A stretch of 64,000 nucleotides of DNA from Corynebacterium curieae. Its GTDB lineage: Bacteria; Actinomycetota; Actinomycetes; Mycobacteriales; Mycobacteriaceae. The position numbers were made by a program, and so were the translations under genes. The notes below the pieces were generated by a model. It searched no databases and was not told the origin of the DNA. It worked only from the letters and a program-made list of their open reading frames with translations. The stretch spans positions 248,001-312,000 of the forward strand of contig NZ_JAKMUU010000001.1 in NCBI RefSeq assembly GCF_027570035.1, in the 5' to 3' direction. How positions within the stretch are numbered: position 1 is the first letter of the stretch; each line of letters begins with the position of its first letter. Positions 1 to 8,792 of this stretch are shown piece after piece.

Positions 1-127
1 GCTTCAACGATTTCTCCGTCATCATCCATGCCGTTGTTATCGCTCTCCGCGGCTTTGAGTCCTTCTAAGGAGTCAGTTTCGAGTTCATCTTCCGCGCGCC
101 GGCGCGGTGCGTCGTAATCGGTGGCCA
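1..127 (-). CDS. DUF4193 family protein (N-terminal part)
   Basis: The minus strand reads from an ATG at 127 out of the left edge of the window, giving at least 42 residues that begin MATDYDAPRRRAEDELETDS. This opening and the acidic composition are typical of the small actinobacterial DUF4193 proteins, which are about 100 residues long and correspond to M. tuberculosis Rv2699c. Their function is unknown. The neighbour order DUF4193, suhB, ppgK, sigA is the same as around Rv2699c-Rv2703, which supports the call. The C-terminus lies outside the window. Confidence 0.85.
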
Positions 128-240
128 TAATGCACGCCCCTAATGGTCAAGTTGCTTTAAGGAATGGGTATTTATCGATCGCGCATAGTAAAGCACAAAC
201 GGCAAGATGTCACCTCACCGCCCCTTGGCACCTACCACAA

Positions 241-1092
241 TTACCCCCGTAGCGCGCCCGTAGCGCCGTGCGCTGCTAAAAGCTCCTCAAAGGCGGGGGC
301 CAAATCTGCCCCCGCGGCCCAGGTAAGTTCACCGTCAGCGGAGCCTTTATCAAAGCCTGGATGGCGCACCACCGCACCTGCTTCGCGAGCAATGATTGCC
401 CCTGCGGCGAAGTCCCACGCATTGATGCCGTGTTCAAAGTAGGCATCAACGGTTCCCTCTGCCACCCTGCATAGGTCGAGCGCGGCAGCGCCGATGCGGC
501 GAATATCACGCACATTAGGCAGGAGCTTGGTGAGAAGCTCGGCTTGGGCTGCTCGCCGGTCAGCTTTGTAACCAAAGCCGGTAGCCACCAAGGCCAACGC
601 AGGGTCTTGCGTCTGTCCACACCGCAGTGCGTGCTCAATTCCGTCTGGGCCGGTGACCGTGGCGCCTTGGCCGGCTGCGGCAGCATAGGTGCGCCCGCGC
701 GCCACGTTGAGCACCGCGCCAGCTACGAGATGTCCTTGGTACTCTGCACCAATGGATACGGCGTAATCCGGCACCCCGTAGAGGAAATTCACGGTGCCGT
801 CAATCGGATCCACAATCCAGGTAACGCCACTGGTTGATTCCACATTGGCGCCTTCTTCGCCAAAAATTCCATCCCCGGGGCGTTGGGTGCGGATGGTGGT
901 GGCAATGAACTCCTCTGTCGCGGTATCGACCTCCGTTACGGGATCTACGTCGCTGGACTTAGTGTGGGTATGTGCCGCGATGCCGTCACCTGCAACTAGT
1001 TCTGCGCGCCGCGCAGTAATTAATTCCGCAGCGCGCGTGGCGGTGGAAACGGCAAAATCCCGCAATTGGAGAAAATCGATCTGCTCAGTCAT
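241..1092 (-). CDS. suhB: Inositol-1-monophosphatase family phosphatase
   Basis: This 283-residue cytoplasmic phosphatase belongs to the Mg2+-dependent inositol monophosphatase family, which hydrolyses inositol phosphate and related sugar phosphates. The metal-binding signature [10 protein letters not shown] is present, as is the family's C-terminal motif [14 protein letters not shown]. The open frame continues upstream of 1092. I chose the ATG at 1092 ([13 protein letters not shown]) because it gives the normal family length and leaves a 34-bp gap to the divergent ppgK. In actinobacteria inositol is needed for phosphatidylinositol and mycothiol, so a role there is plausible but not shown by the sequence. 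Confidence 0.9.
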   Translation of the reverse strand: MTEQIDFLQLRDFAVSTATRAAELITARRAELVAGDGIAAHTHTKSSDVDPVTEVDTATEEFIATTIRTQRPGDGIFGEEGANVESTSGVTWIVDPIDGTVNFLYGVPDYAVSIGAEYQGHLVAGAVLNVARGRTYAAAAGQGATVTGPDGIEHALRCGQTQDPALALVATGFGYKADRRAAQAELLTKLLPNVRDIRRIGAAALDLCRVAEGTVDAYFEHGINAWDFAAGAIIAREAGAVVRHPGFDKGSADGELTWAAGADLAPAFEELLAAHGATGALRG

Positions 1093-1126
1093 GCCAACTA
1101 TTGTGCCTTCTTCTAGACTGTCGGGC

Positions 1127-1885
1127 ATGACTACTCTTTCTGGCCATTCCTTTGGCATCGATATCGGCGGCTCCGGCATTAAAGGCGCTGAGGTGGACCT
1201 TGCCACCGGCGAATTCGTGGGCGAGCGTATGAAGATCGCCACCCCACAGCCGTCTACGCCGTATGATGTTGCCAAGGTAGTAGCCCACATCGTGCAGGAA
1301 AAGCAGTGGGACGGCCCCGTTGGCATCACCCTGCCTTCCGTGGTTCGCAACCAGGAAGTCGAGACTGCGGCAAATATTTCCAAGGACTGGATTGGGGTCA
1401 ACGCCACAGAACTCTTTGCGGACTACCTGGATGCGGATTTTGCCGTGCTTAACGACGCCGACGCGGCGGGACTAGCCGAGGTTGCCTACGGAGAGGACAT
1501 CGCCAAGCAGGGCTCCGTAATCTTCCTAACCTTGGGCACCGGTATCGGTTCGGCCTTCTTGCTAGACGGCCAGTTGTATCCTAATACCGAACTGGGGCAC
1601 CTCACGGTGGGCGATGACGAGGCTGAGAAAATTGCGTCCTCGGCCGTAAAGGACCGCGAGGGACTCAAGTACAAGCAGTGGACTAAACGACTCAACAAGG
1701 TCCTCGCGGAATATGAAAAGCTCTTTAACCCGCAGGCCTTCCTCATTGGGGGTGGGATTTCCCGCAAGTTTGAAAAGTGGGGCCCACACCTTGACATTGA
1801 AACCCCCGTCATGCCTGCACAACTGCGCAATCGCGCGGGAATTGTCGGAGCTGCGATGGCGGCGGTAGACGGTTTGAAACCGTAA
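1127..1885 (+). CDS. ppgK: Polyphosphate glucokinase
   Basis: This 252-residue ROK-fold sugar kinase phosphorylates glucose using inorganic polyphosphate or ATP. The N-terminal phosphate-binding loop reads [16 protein letters not shown], and a second glycine-rich loop reads [11 protein letters not shown]. Length and motifs match actinobacterial PpgK. The ATG at 1127 begins [15 protein letters not shown]. The longer frame upstream only overlaps suhB and lacks the family's sequence. The gene is divergent from suhB and lies about 200 bp ahead of sigA, the conserved actinobacterial order. Confidence 0.93.
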   Translation: MTTLSGHSFGIDIGGSGIKGAEVDLATGEFVGERMKIATPQPSTPYDVAKVVAHIVQEKQWDGPVGITLPSVVRNQEVETAANISKDWIGVNATELFADYLDADFAVLNDADAAGLAEVAYGEDIAKQGSVIFLTLGTGIGSAFLLDGQLYPNTELGHLTVGDDEAEKIASSAVKDREGLKYKQWTKRLNKVLAEYEKLFNPQAFLIGGGISRKFEKWGPHLDIETPVMPAQLRNRAGIVGAAMAAVDGLKP

Positions 1886-1936
1886 TGTTTACGCACTGCA
1901 GGTGACCCTATCCACCGGCAGATCGGAAAGATCCTC

Positions 1937-2044
1937 TATACTGGGCGGTCGATCCTAAGTTAAATAGCTCTAGGGCGTGTCTGGCCTGCATAAGGCCACA
2001 ACGCGTTAACATCACACTGATGCACGAGCGCCCCACCAGGGCGC
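1937..2044 (+). promoter_or_regulatory. sigA: Candidate sigA promoter and structured 5' leader
   Basis: A perfect TATACT hexamer at 1937-1942 is a good -10 element, although I see no clear -35. Between it and the GTG of sigA the leader holds two perfect small hairpins. One is TGGCC-N7-GGCCA at 1982-1998 and the other is GCGCCC-N5-GGGCGC at 2028-2044. Neither is followed by a T-run, so they look like leader structure rather than terminators. Confidence 0.4.
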
Positions 2045-2085
2045 ACTGAGCTGTTTCAATCAAGAAGTTAGTCGAAAGGGCGTAC

Positions 2086-3606
2086 GTGGCAGCCACTGAA
2101 TCTTCAGACCAGGCACTCGGCGAGGGCGAAAACGCCGCTGAGGCATCTACTCCTGCAAAGAAGACCGCCAAGAAGACGGCAAAGAAAACCGCGAAGAAGA
2201 CGGCTAAGAAGACAGCCAAAAAGACCGCTAAGAAAACAGCCAAGAAGACTGCGAAGAAGACCGCCAAAAAGTCGGCCAAGAAGACCGCCAAAAAGTCGGC
2301 CAAGAAGACCGCCAAAAAGTCGGCCAAGAAGACCACTAAGAAGTCTGCGAAAAAGGCCACTAAGAAGACGGTCCGCAAATCCGCGGCAAAAAAGCAGGAA
2401 TCCCCAGCCGAGTCCGAAAAGCAGGCACAGCCGGAAGCAGAAGAGGAGCTCGAGGAGGACGAGCACGACGAAGACGTCGACTTCGATCCCACCAATGCGG
2501 ACATCGAAGACGATGATGACTTCGACGCCGGCGAAGACCTCGAAGACGATGACCTCGAAGAGGACTTGGACGACGACGATGAGGAAGCAGAGGAAGACAC
2601 CTCTTCCGTCTGGGACGAGGAAGAGTCCGCTGCGCTGCGCCAAGCACGCAAGGATGCGCAGTTAACCGCCTCTGCTGACTCCGTCCGCGCCTACCTCAAG
2701 CAGATTGGTAAGGTCGCCCTGCTCAACGCCGAGCAAGAGGTTTCCCTGGCCAAGCGCATCGAGGCTGGCCTGTACGCACAGCACCGCATGGATGAGATGG
2801 AAAAGGCCCGCGCCGAAGGCGATAAGGCCGCCAAGCTCTCCCCCATGGAAAAGCGCGACCTGCGCAGCATCGCCCGCGATGGCCGCAAGGCCAAGAACCA
2901 CCTACTGGAGGCCAACCTGCGTCTGGTGGTTTCCTTAGCCAAGCGCTACACCGGCCGTGGCATGGCTTTCTTGGACCTCATTCAGGAAGGCAACTTGGGC
3001 CTTATCCGCGCCGTGGAGAAGTTCGACTACACCAAGGGCTACAAGTTCTCCACCTACGCCACGTGGTGGATCCGCCAGGCGATTACCCGCGCCATGGCGG
3101 ACCAGGCCCGCACCATTCGTATCCCGGTACACATGGTGGAAGTCATCAACAAGCTCGGACGCATCCAGCGCGAGCTGCTGCAGGACTTGGGCCGCGAGCC
3201 CACCCCGCAGGAGCTGGCCAAGGAGATGGACATCACCGAGGAGAAGGTGCTGGAGATCCAGCAGTACGCCCGTGAGCCCATTTCCCTGGACCAGACCATT
3301 GGTGATGAGGGCGATAGCCAGCTGGGTGACTTCATTGAGGACTCCGAGGCAGTCATTGCTGTCGACGCCGTGTCCTTCACCCTGCTGCAGGACCAGCTCC
3401 AGGACGTGCTCACCACCCTGTCGGAGCGCGAAGCCGGCGTGGTTCGCCTGCGCTTCGGCCTCACGGACGGCATGCCGCGCACTTTAGACGAGATTGGTCA
3501 GGTCTACGGCGTTACCCGCGAGCGTATCCGCCAAATCGAGTCCAAGACGATGTCGAAGCTGCGCCACCCGTCGCGCTCGCAGGTCCTGCGTGACTACTTG
3601 GACTAG
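2086..3606 (+). CDS. sigA: Primary RNA polymerase sigma factor SigA
   Basis: This 506-residue sigma-70 family protein directs RNA polymerase to housekeeping promoters. Region 1.2 ([17 protein letters not shown]) starts near residue 200. Region 2 ([20 protein letters not shown], then the [13 protein letters not shown] recognition segment) starts near residue 272. The region 4 helix-turn-helix ([20 protein letters not shown]) is at the C-terminus. The start is a GTG at 2086 preceded by GAAAGGG. Residues 24-104 are a run of KKTA/KKSA tetrapeptides, followed by about 80 highly acidic residues. Actinobacterial SigA proteins commonly carry a basic/acidic N-terminal extension, but this one is unusually regular. 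Confidence 0.97.
   Translation: MAATESSDQALGEGENAAEASTPAKKTAKKTAKKTAKKTAKKTAKKTAKKTAKKTAKKTAKKSAKKTAKKSAKKTAKKSAKKTTKKSAKKATKKTVRKSAAKKQESPAESEKQAQPEAEEELEEDEHDEDVDFDPTNADIEDDDDFDAGEDLEDDDLEEDLDDDDEEAEEDTSSVWDEEESAALRQARKDAQLTASADSVRAYLKQIGKVALLNAEQEVSLAKRIEAGLYAQHRMDEMEKARAEGDKAAKLSPMEKRDLRSIARDGRKAKNHLLEANLRLVVSLAKRYTGRGMAFLDLIQEGNLGLIRAVEKFDYTKGYKFSTYATWWIRQAITRAMADQARTIRIPVHMVEVINKLGRIQRELLQDLGREPTPQELAKEMDITEEKVLEIQQYAREPISLDQTIGDEGDSQLGDFIEDSEAVIAVDAVSFTLLQDQLQDVLTTLSEREAGVVRLRFGLTDGMPRTLDEIGQVYGVTRERIRQIESKTMSKLRHPSRSQVLRDYLD
2254..2325 (+). repeat. Perfect 24-bp triplication inside sigA
   Basis: Three identical, directly adjacent 24-bp copies lie at 2254-2277, 2278-2301 and 2302-2325. 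Each encodes the octapeptide KKTAKKSA. They sit within a wider 12-bp-periodic tract (about 2158-2390) encoding lysine-rich tetrapeptides. The copies are identical at the third codon positions too, which suggests recent duplication by slippage or recombination. Confidence 0.9.
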
Positions 3607-3633
3607 TTGCATGTAGCCCTTGCGAAAAGGGAG

Positions 3634-3668
3634 AGCGGCGAGGAGATTACGTATCCCTCGCCGCTTTT
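3634..3668 (+). terminator. Rho-independent terminator of sigA
   Basis: AGCGGCGAGG at 3634-3643 pairs perfectly with CCTCGCCGCT at 3656-3665 and is followed by TTT. It begins 27 bases after the sigA stop codon. Confidence 0.85.
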
Positions 3669-3686
3669 GATCTAAGCTCCTACAGG

Positions 3687-3836
3687 ATGGACTGTAGAAG
3701 AGCCGCCGAAAGCACGACAACTGTTACCGCGCTTATAGGAACCTGCGGGATTCCCTCTACGGCGAGCATCGAAGGCGAACACAACTTCTCTCGTGAGATC
3801 TTCCCCGTCTACGCCGACGCGGAATTCGTGAAGTAA
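3687..3836 (+). pseudogene. Possible gene remnant, 3' end of a lost ORF
   Basis: A 49-codon frame runs from an ATG at 3687 to a TAA at 3836. Its second half (FSREIFPVYADAEFVK) has ordinary coding composition and GC-rich third positions. It has no ribosome binding site, and it is followed directly by a perfect hairpin as a gene end would be. I do not recognise the family. It may be the tail of a deleted gene at the boundary where the dha operon sits, or chance coding. The rest of 3858-4007 shows nothing I can identify. Confidence 0.25.
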
Positions 3837-3857
3837 GAGCCGGCCTTGGGCCGGCTC
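3837..3857. terminator. Hairpin after the gene remnant
   Basis: GAGCCGGC at 3837-3844 pairs perfectly with GCCGGCTC at 3850-3857 around a 5-base loop. There is no T-run, so it is a weak terminator or just a secondary structure. Confidence 0.4.
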
Positions 3858-4007
3858 CATAAGCATCCGCATGAGGCGCGTAGTAGGAACTTGCCGGTGT
3901 TGCCATACCGATTCGCTGGATTTGGTTGGTTCAGGGTTTTGCGCTTTCACGGGAACTTAGCTGCGTTCCACCTCAACCGCTATCCAACCAGTCAGGGCAC
4001 GAAACCA

Positions 4008-4049
4008 CCACGGGCGGGCCATTTACCCCTCATATCATGGCACCCGTGG
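4008..4049 (-). terminator. Probable terminator of the dha operon
   Basis: CCACGGG at 4008-4014 pairs with CCCGTGG at 4043-4049, and the inner bases GCCAT/ATGGC extend the stem. It lies 13 bases beyond the dhaM stop on the minus strand and is followed there by a short TGGTTT. Confidence 0.5.
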
Positions 4050-4062
4050 AAGTACTCTTGAC

Positions 4063-4782
4063 TTACTCGTCGAGTCCCTGAGCGATACCGTCAGCAATCT
4101 GGTCGACAAGGGCAGAGTCACCAGCTTCTCCGCTGACGGTGACTGACGCGCCATGAGGCGCGCCGAGAGACATCAGCATCATTGCTGAATCTGCTTCAGC
4201 GTCCTCACCATCGTAAGTAATGACGATGTCACCGTCTGCCGTCGCCGCCATTTCAGCGACTTTTGAAGCGGGCCGGGCATGCAGGCCCGCTGCGTCCGCA
4301 ACAGTGACGGTTCGCTTATATGACTCTCCCGTTTCTGATGTTGCACTCGCAGTGCTTTCGTCAGTTGTCGCCGAGCGGGAAGAATTCGATGCGACAAAGA
4401 TATCAATGGCCTGTGCTGCTGCCGTGGCTACGGCGGCAAGGTCATCTCCTTGTTGCGCAGACGTAGCCGCGGCAATGGCGGCCTCCACCAACGGTGCATC
4501 AACGAAAGTCACCGGATCATCTTCTAGGAACTCCAGTACAGACTCCACTGTCATCGTGGCTGAGCCTAAGTCAGTGAGAACAACCACACCGAGCTCCTGA
4601 CTTAGGAGGTCGTTGATGGCAGATTCGATGAGGTCATACGAGGTTCCAATTCCCCCGTCTTCGAGTCCACCAGCTGTGCGGATGGTGACGTCCGAGGCCA
4701 TCTGGGCTGCGAGTTCCGCGAGACCTTCGACAAGTTTGGCCGAATGAGAAACGAGTACGAGGCCAACGTGTGGTTGTGGCAT
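4063..4782 (-). CDS. dhaM: DhaM, phosphotransfer subunit of PTS-dependent dihydroxyacetone kinase
   Basis: This 239-residue protein has two domains. Residues 1-130 form an EIIA(mannose)-like fold with the phosphorylatable His13 in VLVSHSAKLVEG. The C-terminal 90 residues form an HPr-like domain with LHARPASKVAEMA. It would carry phosphate from the PTS to the ADP bound in DhaL. E. coli DhaM has a third, EI-like domain, which is absent here, so phosphate must come from a separate EI. It is the last gene of dhaKLM, four bases from dhaL. Confidence 0.93.
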   Translation of the reverse strand: MPQPHVGLVLVSHSAKLVEGLAELAAQMASDVTIRTAGGLEDGGIGTSYDLIESAINDLLSQELGVVVLTDLGSATMTVESVLEFLEDDPVTFVDAPLVEAAIAAATSAQQGDDLAAVATAAAQAIDIFVASNSSRSATTDESTASATSETGESYKRTVTVADAAGLHARPASKVAEMAATADGDIVITYDGEDAEADSAMMLMSLGAPHGASVTVSGEAGDSALVDQIADGIAQGLDE

Positions 4783-4785
4783 CGT

Positions 4786-5469
4786 CTAAGCCTCCTCTGC
4801 TTTGTTGTTGCCGCTGTCTTCAGTCACTGCGCTCGAGGCTGCGTCGGCAGCCGCTGCTAGAAAGAGCGCGGTGGACGCCGCACCTGGGTCCTTGTGCCCT
4901 ACGGATCGCTCTCCCAGATAGGAGGCACGTCCCTTCGTCGCCACCATTGAGATGGTAGCCTCGGCGCCTTCGGCTGCGGCTTCGGCAGCCGCGCGCAGAA
5001 CCTCAGCTGGGCTGCGTCCGGCATTTGCTGCTTCACGGGCAGCACGGGCAGCAGGAGCCCAAGCATCAACCATCGTCTTCTCCCCCTCCGTGGCCTTGCC
5101 TCGCGAGGTGATTCCTTCAGCGGCGGCTTCGATAACTGCAGCCGCTGTAGAGGCATCGAGATCACCAGAGCCGGCTGCCTTAGCAGCACGTAAGAACGCG
5201 GTGCCCAACAGAGGCCCGGAGGCACCACCAACAGTGGACATCAGAGTTTTGGCGGTGAGCTTGAGCACGTCCACAACGGTCGAGCCGTCTTCAGTGGTTT
5301 CGGCAGCAACCTTGTCCACCACGGCACGGAAACCGCGGTCGACGTTTTCACCATGGTCGCTGTCACCAATCACACGGTCTAGCTCGATGAGCTCATCACG
5401 ATGGTCATGGGCGGCTGCAGCACAGTTCTTCATCCAGTCCTGTGCCCAAACAGTTGAAAGGTTAGTCAT
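4786..5469 (-). CDS. dhaL: DhaL, ADP-binding subunit of dihydroxyacetone kinase
   Basis: This 227-residue protein holds a tightly bound ADP that is rephosphorylated by DhaM and then phosphorylates the dihydroxyacetone bound to DhaK. The Mg-ADP loop is visible as IGDSDHGENVDRGF, and VGGASGPLLGTAFLRAA matches the family's glycine-rich nucleotide segment. Spacing of 2-3 bases to both neighbours indicates one transcript. The last 25 residues are Ala/Glu-rich and probably a flexible tail. Confidence 0.95.
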   Translation of the reverse strand: MTNLSTVWAQDWMKNCAAAAHDHRDELIELDRVIGDSDHGENVDRGFRAVVDKVAAETTEDGSTVVDVLKLTAKTLMSTVGGASGPLLGTAFLRAAKAAGSGDLDASTAAAVIEAAAEGITSRGKATEGEKTMVDAWAPAARAAREAANAGRSPAEVLRAAAEAAAEGAEATISMVATKGRASYLGERSVGHKDPGAASTALFLAAAADAASSAVTEDSGNNKAEEA

Positions 5470-5471
5470 GA

Positions 5472-6473
5472 TTACATTCCTTTGCGTAGAGCGGCGGTGT
5501 GGCAGGGGGCGTCGAACAGCGCAATATCTTGATCATCAGCGCGCATCACGGTGACAGAACAACCCGCCATATCCAAGCTAGTAACGAAGTCACCCACGAG
5601 TGATCTCTCGATGGTCACGCCCGCGTCCTTGAGACGTTGAGCCACACGGCGGTAGACCACATAGAGTTCCGAAGCAGGCGTAGCTCCCATGCCGTTCACC
5701 ACAACGATGGTGCGCTCGCCTTCACTCAGTTTAAGGTCCGCCAGGATGGGATCCAGCAGGTGATCCGTTACGTCGTCAGCAGAAACAATCGGGATTTCTT
5801 TTCGGCCGGGTTCACCGTGAATACCGACGCCCAACTCGACCTCGTCCTCCCCCAAATCAAAGGAGGGCTTTCCCACATGGGGCACGGTGCACGCAGACAA
5901 TGCTGCCCCCATAGTGGCAGTGTTCTCCACTACTTTCTTTGCGACAGCAGTAACGGCAGCAAGGTCATCGCCTCGCTCGGCGGCCGCGCCCGCCAGCTTC
6001 TCCACGAGAAGGGTTCCAGCCACGCCGCGGCGGCCAGCGGTATACGTTGAGTCCTCAACGGCGACATCGTCATCTACGATGACCTGGCTGACCTCAATGT
6101 CATCAAACTCGGCGAGTTCAGCCGCCGTATCGAAGTTGAGGACGTCCCCCGTGTAGTTCTTAACAATGTAAAGCACGCCCGCGCCGGCATTGACGGCGTT
6201 GGTTGCTGCTTGAATCGCATCCGGCGTCGGTGAGGTAAACATCGCACCGGGAACAGCAGCGTCGAGCATGCCATGGCCAACGAATCCCGCGTGGAGCGGC
6301 TCGTGTCCCGAACCGCCGCCAGAAACGACGGCGACCTTGCCGCTCTCCTTTTTCTCTTTGCGGCTTACGAATAGAGGGTCAGTTGCACGCGTGACGATGT
6401 CTTTGTGTGCCTGCGCGAATCCTTCAACAGATTCAGCAACAACGTTTTCCGGCGAGTTGATGAGCTTCTTCAT
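5472..6473 (-). CDS. dhaK: DhaK, dihydroxyacetone-binding subunit
   Basis: This 333-residue protein binds dihydroxyacetone covalently through a histidine. The histidine-bearing GVGIHGEPG motif and the family loop SGGGSGHEPLHAGFVGHGMLDAA are both present. Two ATGs are adjacent, at 6476 and 6473. An AAGGAG at 6481-6486 lies 4 bases from the first and 7 from the second, so I prefer MKKLINSPENVV from 6473. It is the first gene of dhaKLM. I see no dedicated regulator or glycerol dehydrogenase beside it. The gap 6477-6588 shows no clear promoter. Confidence 0.95.
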   Translation of the reverse strand: MKKLINSPENVVAESVEGFAQAHKDIVTRATDPLFVSRKEKKESGKVAVVSGGGSGHEPLHAGFVGHGMLDAAVPGAMFTSPTPDAIQAATNAVNAGAGVLYIVKNYTGDVLNFDTAAELAEFDDIEVSQVIVDDDVAVEDSTYTAGRRGVAGTLLVEKLAGAAAERGDDLAAVTAVAKKVVENTATMGAALSACTVPHVGKPSFDLGEDEVELGVGIHGEPGRKEIPIVSADDVTDHLLDPILADLKLSEGERTIVVVNGMGATPASELYVVYRRVAQRLKDAGVTIERSLVGDFVTSLDMAGCSVTVMRADDQDIALFDAPCHTAALRKGM

Positions 6474-6588
6474 CATCCATCTCCTTGGATCTTCTTAAGC
6501 CAAAGGCCTACGGGCAGGATGATATCGAGCTTACTCTTCCTAAAAACATTTACACCGTTCACATTTTCAGACGCACGTTCGGCGCACC

Positions 6589-6621
6589 TCCGCTGAGACT
6601 CAGCGGACGCTTCTCGAAGCG
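6589..6621 (-). terminator. Paired hairpins after the SF2 helicase gene
   Basis: Just beyond the helicase stop on the minus strand lie two palindromes. TCCGCTGAG/CTCAGCGGA at 6589-6607 has a 1-base centre, and CGCTTC/GAAGCG at 6608-6621 has a 2-base centre. There is no long T-run. They could also form one cruciform-like structure. Confidence 0.4.
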
Positions 6622-6622
6622 T

Positions 6623-8407
6623 TTACCACTTACGCAGGTAGTCGATGCGCTCGCGAAGCTGCTCGGCGTCGCACAGCGCGGTGGGCGGCCCGCCGCAGGC
6701 CTTGCGTGCTTCGGTGTGAATGGCGCCGTGCGGGCGTCCGGTGCGCTGCGCGGTGATAGACACGACGGTGTTGAGTTCCTTGCGCAGCGCCGAGATTTCA
6801 TCCACCGTTCCGGCATCGGAGCCGGCAGAGCTTGGTGCCGCCCCCGCGGCACCCGCCTGTCCCCCACGCTTCGGCGCGTGCGGGGTGCCGTAGAGCTTGC
6901 GACGCTGTTCCTCGGCTGCCTCTGCAGCCCGGCGCGCCTTCTCCTCGGCCTCGCGGCGGTCCATCTCTTCCGACTGCTTCTTGCGCAACAGGTCCTTGAC
7001 CTGGTCGGCGTCGAGAAGCCCCGGAATGCCCAGGAAGTCCTCGTCCTCGTCAGTGATTGCTCCGGTGTTGAACTGGGAGCCGTTGTACAGCAGGCCGGAG
7101 AACTCTGCCTCCGCGCCGAGGGACTCATAAGAAGGCTCGAGCATGTCGGGCTCGGACTTCTTCTTATTGGCATCCTCAAGCAGCTCGTCGTCCCAGCCCT
7201 CCTTGTCGGGGTTCTTTCCCCCGCCGAGGACGTGATCGCGCTGCTTTTCCATATTCTCCGCCAGGCCCAGCAAAACCGGTACGGAGGGCAGGAATACTGA
7301 GGCGGTCTCTCCCGGCATGCGGGAGCGGACGAAGCGACCGATGGCCTGCGCGAAGAAGAGCGGGGTGGATGCCGAGGTGGCGTAGACACCCACGGCGAGG
7401 CGGGGGACGTCGACGCCCTCAGACACCATGCGCACGGCCACCATCCACTCGTCGGTGGATTCAGAGAACTCGGCAATGCGCGCGGACGAACCTGGGTCAT
7501 CGGACAGGATGACGGAGACCGGGGTGTTGGAGATCTGCTTGAGGATCTTGGCGTAGGCACGCGCCGTCGTCGTGTCGGTTGCCAGCACGAGGCCGCCAGC
7601 ATCCGGCATATTGCGCCGCATCTGCATCAGTCGGGTATGCGCTGCCTGCAAGACCGCAGGGATCCATTCTCCCTTAGGGTCTAAGGCGGTGCGCCACGCA
7701 CGGGCGGTTTGCTCCGCATTCATGATGTCCCCTAGGCGGGCCGCATGTTCCTCGCCAGCCGAATCTCGCCACCGGGCTTCGCCGGAGTAAGAAAGGAAGA
7801 CAACGGGTCGGACAACGCCGTCGGCAAGCGCATCGTCATAGCCATAGGTATGGTCCGAGCGAGAGACCTTGTGCCCCTCCCCATCGTCTACGTATTGGAC
7901 AAAGGGAATGGGCGAGTCATCGGAGCGGAAGGGCGTGCCGGTAAGCGCTAGGCGGTGGTTCACATCGTCATAAGCTTCCTTGACGCCATCGCCCCAGCTC
8001 TTAGCGTCGCCGGCATGGTGGATCTCATCCAAAATCACCAACGTGCGCCGAGCAGAGGCGACCGCGCGGTGTTTAAAGGGATGCATGCCCACCTGTGCAT
8101 AGGTCACCACAATGCCGTCCATAGAAGGATTGACGGCGGAGGAATTGCTAAACGCCGGATCCAACGCTAACCCCACGCGCGCAGCGGCCGCAGACCACTG
8201 GGTCTTTAGGTGTTCGGTCGGCACGACGACGATGACGCGCTCGACCGTACGGTCCTCCATAAGTTCCGTCGCGATTCGCAGCGCGAAGGTAGTTTTGCCG
8301 GCGCCTGGGGTCGCTACCGCCATAAAGTCTTGCGGTTTGGTGGCAAGGAATTTATCGAGGGCGGATTGCTGCCAGGCACGAAGGTTTGTCTTTTTAAAGG
8401 TCCTCAC
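6623..8407 (-). CDS. SF2 DEAD/DEAH-type helicase of unknown role
   Basis: This 594-residue protein is a superfamily 2 helicase or translocase. The Walker A loop ATPGAGKTTFALRIA lies near residue 35. A DEIH Walker B (LVILDEIHHAG) and the SAT-like motif LTGTPFRSD follow, and the C-terminal helicase motif VI reads QAIGRFVRSR. After about residue 400 comes a charged region (EEMDRREAEEKARRAAEAAEEQRR) likely to be a coiled coil, then a Gly/Ala linker and a last folded segment. The arrangement resembles the ResIII-like helicases conserved in actinobacteria, whose substrate is unknown to me. The GTG start at 8405-8407 overlaps the stop of the DUF3039 gene as GTGA, so translation is probably coupled. 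Confidence 0.85.
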   Translation of the reverse strand: MRTFKKTNLRAWQQSALDKFLATKPQDFMAVATPGAGKTTFALRIATELMEDRTVERVIVVVPTEHLKTQWSAAAARVGLALDPAFSNSSAVNPSMDGIVVTYAQVGMHPFKHRAVASARRTLVILDEIHHAGDAKSWGDGVKEAYDDVNHRLALTGTPFRSDDSPIPFVQYVDDGEGHKVSRSDHTYGYDDALADGVVRPVVFLSYSGEARWRDSAGEEHAARLGDIMNAEQTARAWRTALDPKGEWIPAVLQAAHTRLMQMRRNMPDAGGLVLATDTTTARAYAKILKQISNTPVSVILSDDPGSSARIAEFSESTDEWMVAVRMVSEGVDVPRLAVGVYATSASTPLFFAQAIGRFVRSRMPGETASVFLPSVPVLLGLAENMEKQRDHVLGGGKNPDKEGWDDELLEDANKKKSEPDMLEPSYESLGAEAEFSGLLYNGSQFNTGAITDEDEDFLGIPGLLDADQVKDLLRKKQSEEMDRREAEEKARRAAEAAEEQRRKLYGTPHAPKRGGQAGAAGAAPSSAGSDAGTVDEISALRKELNTVVSITAQRTGRPHGAIHTEARKACGGPPTALCDAEQLRERIDYLRKW

Positions 8408-8655
8408 TTGCGGCGCAGACCCTTATACACACGCTCACAATCGGGGCACACCGGAGAACCCGGCTTTGCCTGCTTGGTCACCGGGAAAGTCTCGCCGCAT
8501 AGAGCAACGACGTAATTGCCGTTCACAGCGGAATCGAGGATGTGATCCTTTTTGACGTAGTGGAAGAACTTCGGCGTGTCATTATCCGTCGTCGAAGTAT
8601 CTTCACGAATATCTGGCCGTTCAATTGTCTTCGTAGTCGTAGTCACGCCGTCCAT
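8404..8655 (-). CDS. DUF3039 small zinc-ribbon-like protein
   Basis: This protein of about 83 residues contains ERPDIRED and KFFHYVKKDHI followed by CGETFPVTKQAKPGSPVCPDC, the hallmark of DUF3039. The three cysteines and nearby histidine could form a zinc site, which is inference. The frame is open upstream to 8733. Related proteins start close to TTTTKTIERPD, so either the ATG at 8655 or the GTG at 8646 is likely. No strong ribosome binding site decides between them. It is the first gene of a two-gene unit with the SF2 helicase. Confidence 0.8.
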   Translation of the reverse strand: MDGVTTTTKTIERPDIREDTSTTDNDTPKFFHYVKKDHILDSAVNGNYVVALCGETFPVTKQAKPGSPVCPDCERVYKGLRRK

Positions 8656-8792
8656 TTTGCCGCATCGGCATCGAACTTTGCGAGTCATACGTCTACCCTT
8701 GGAGAACATGTACACGTCACGCACGCCAGCCACTGCGCCGCTCTCCCCTTATCGAGGGAACGCCGACGCGCACGAGGGGAGCCGAGTCTAGG

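Noticed and set aside
3672-3950. 92-codon minus-strand frame across the sigA-dha gap
   Set aside because: There is no ribosome binding site or family resemblance. It runs through a perfect hairpin and the plus-strand remnant reads more like coding sequence.
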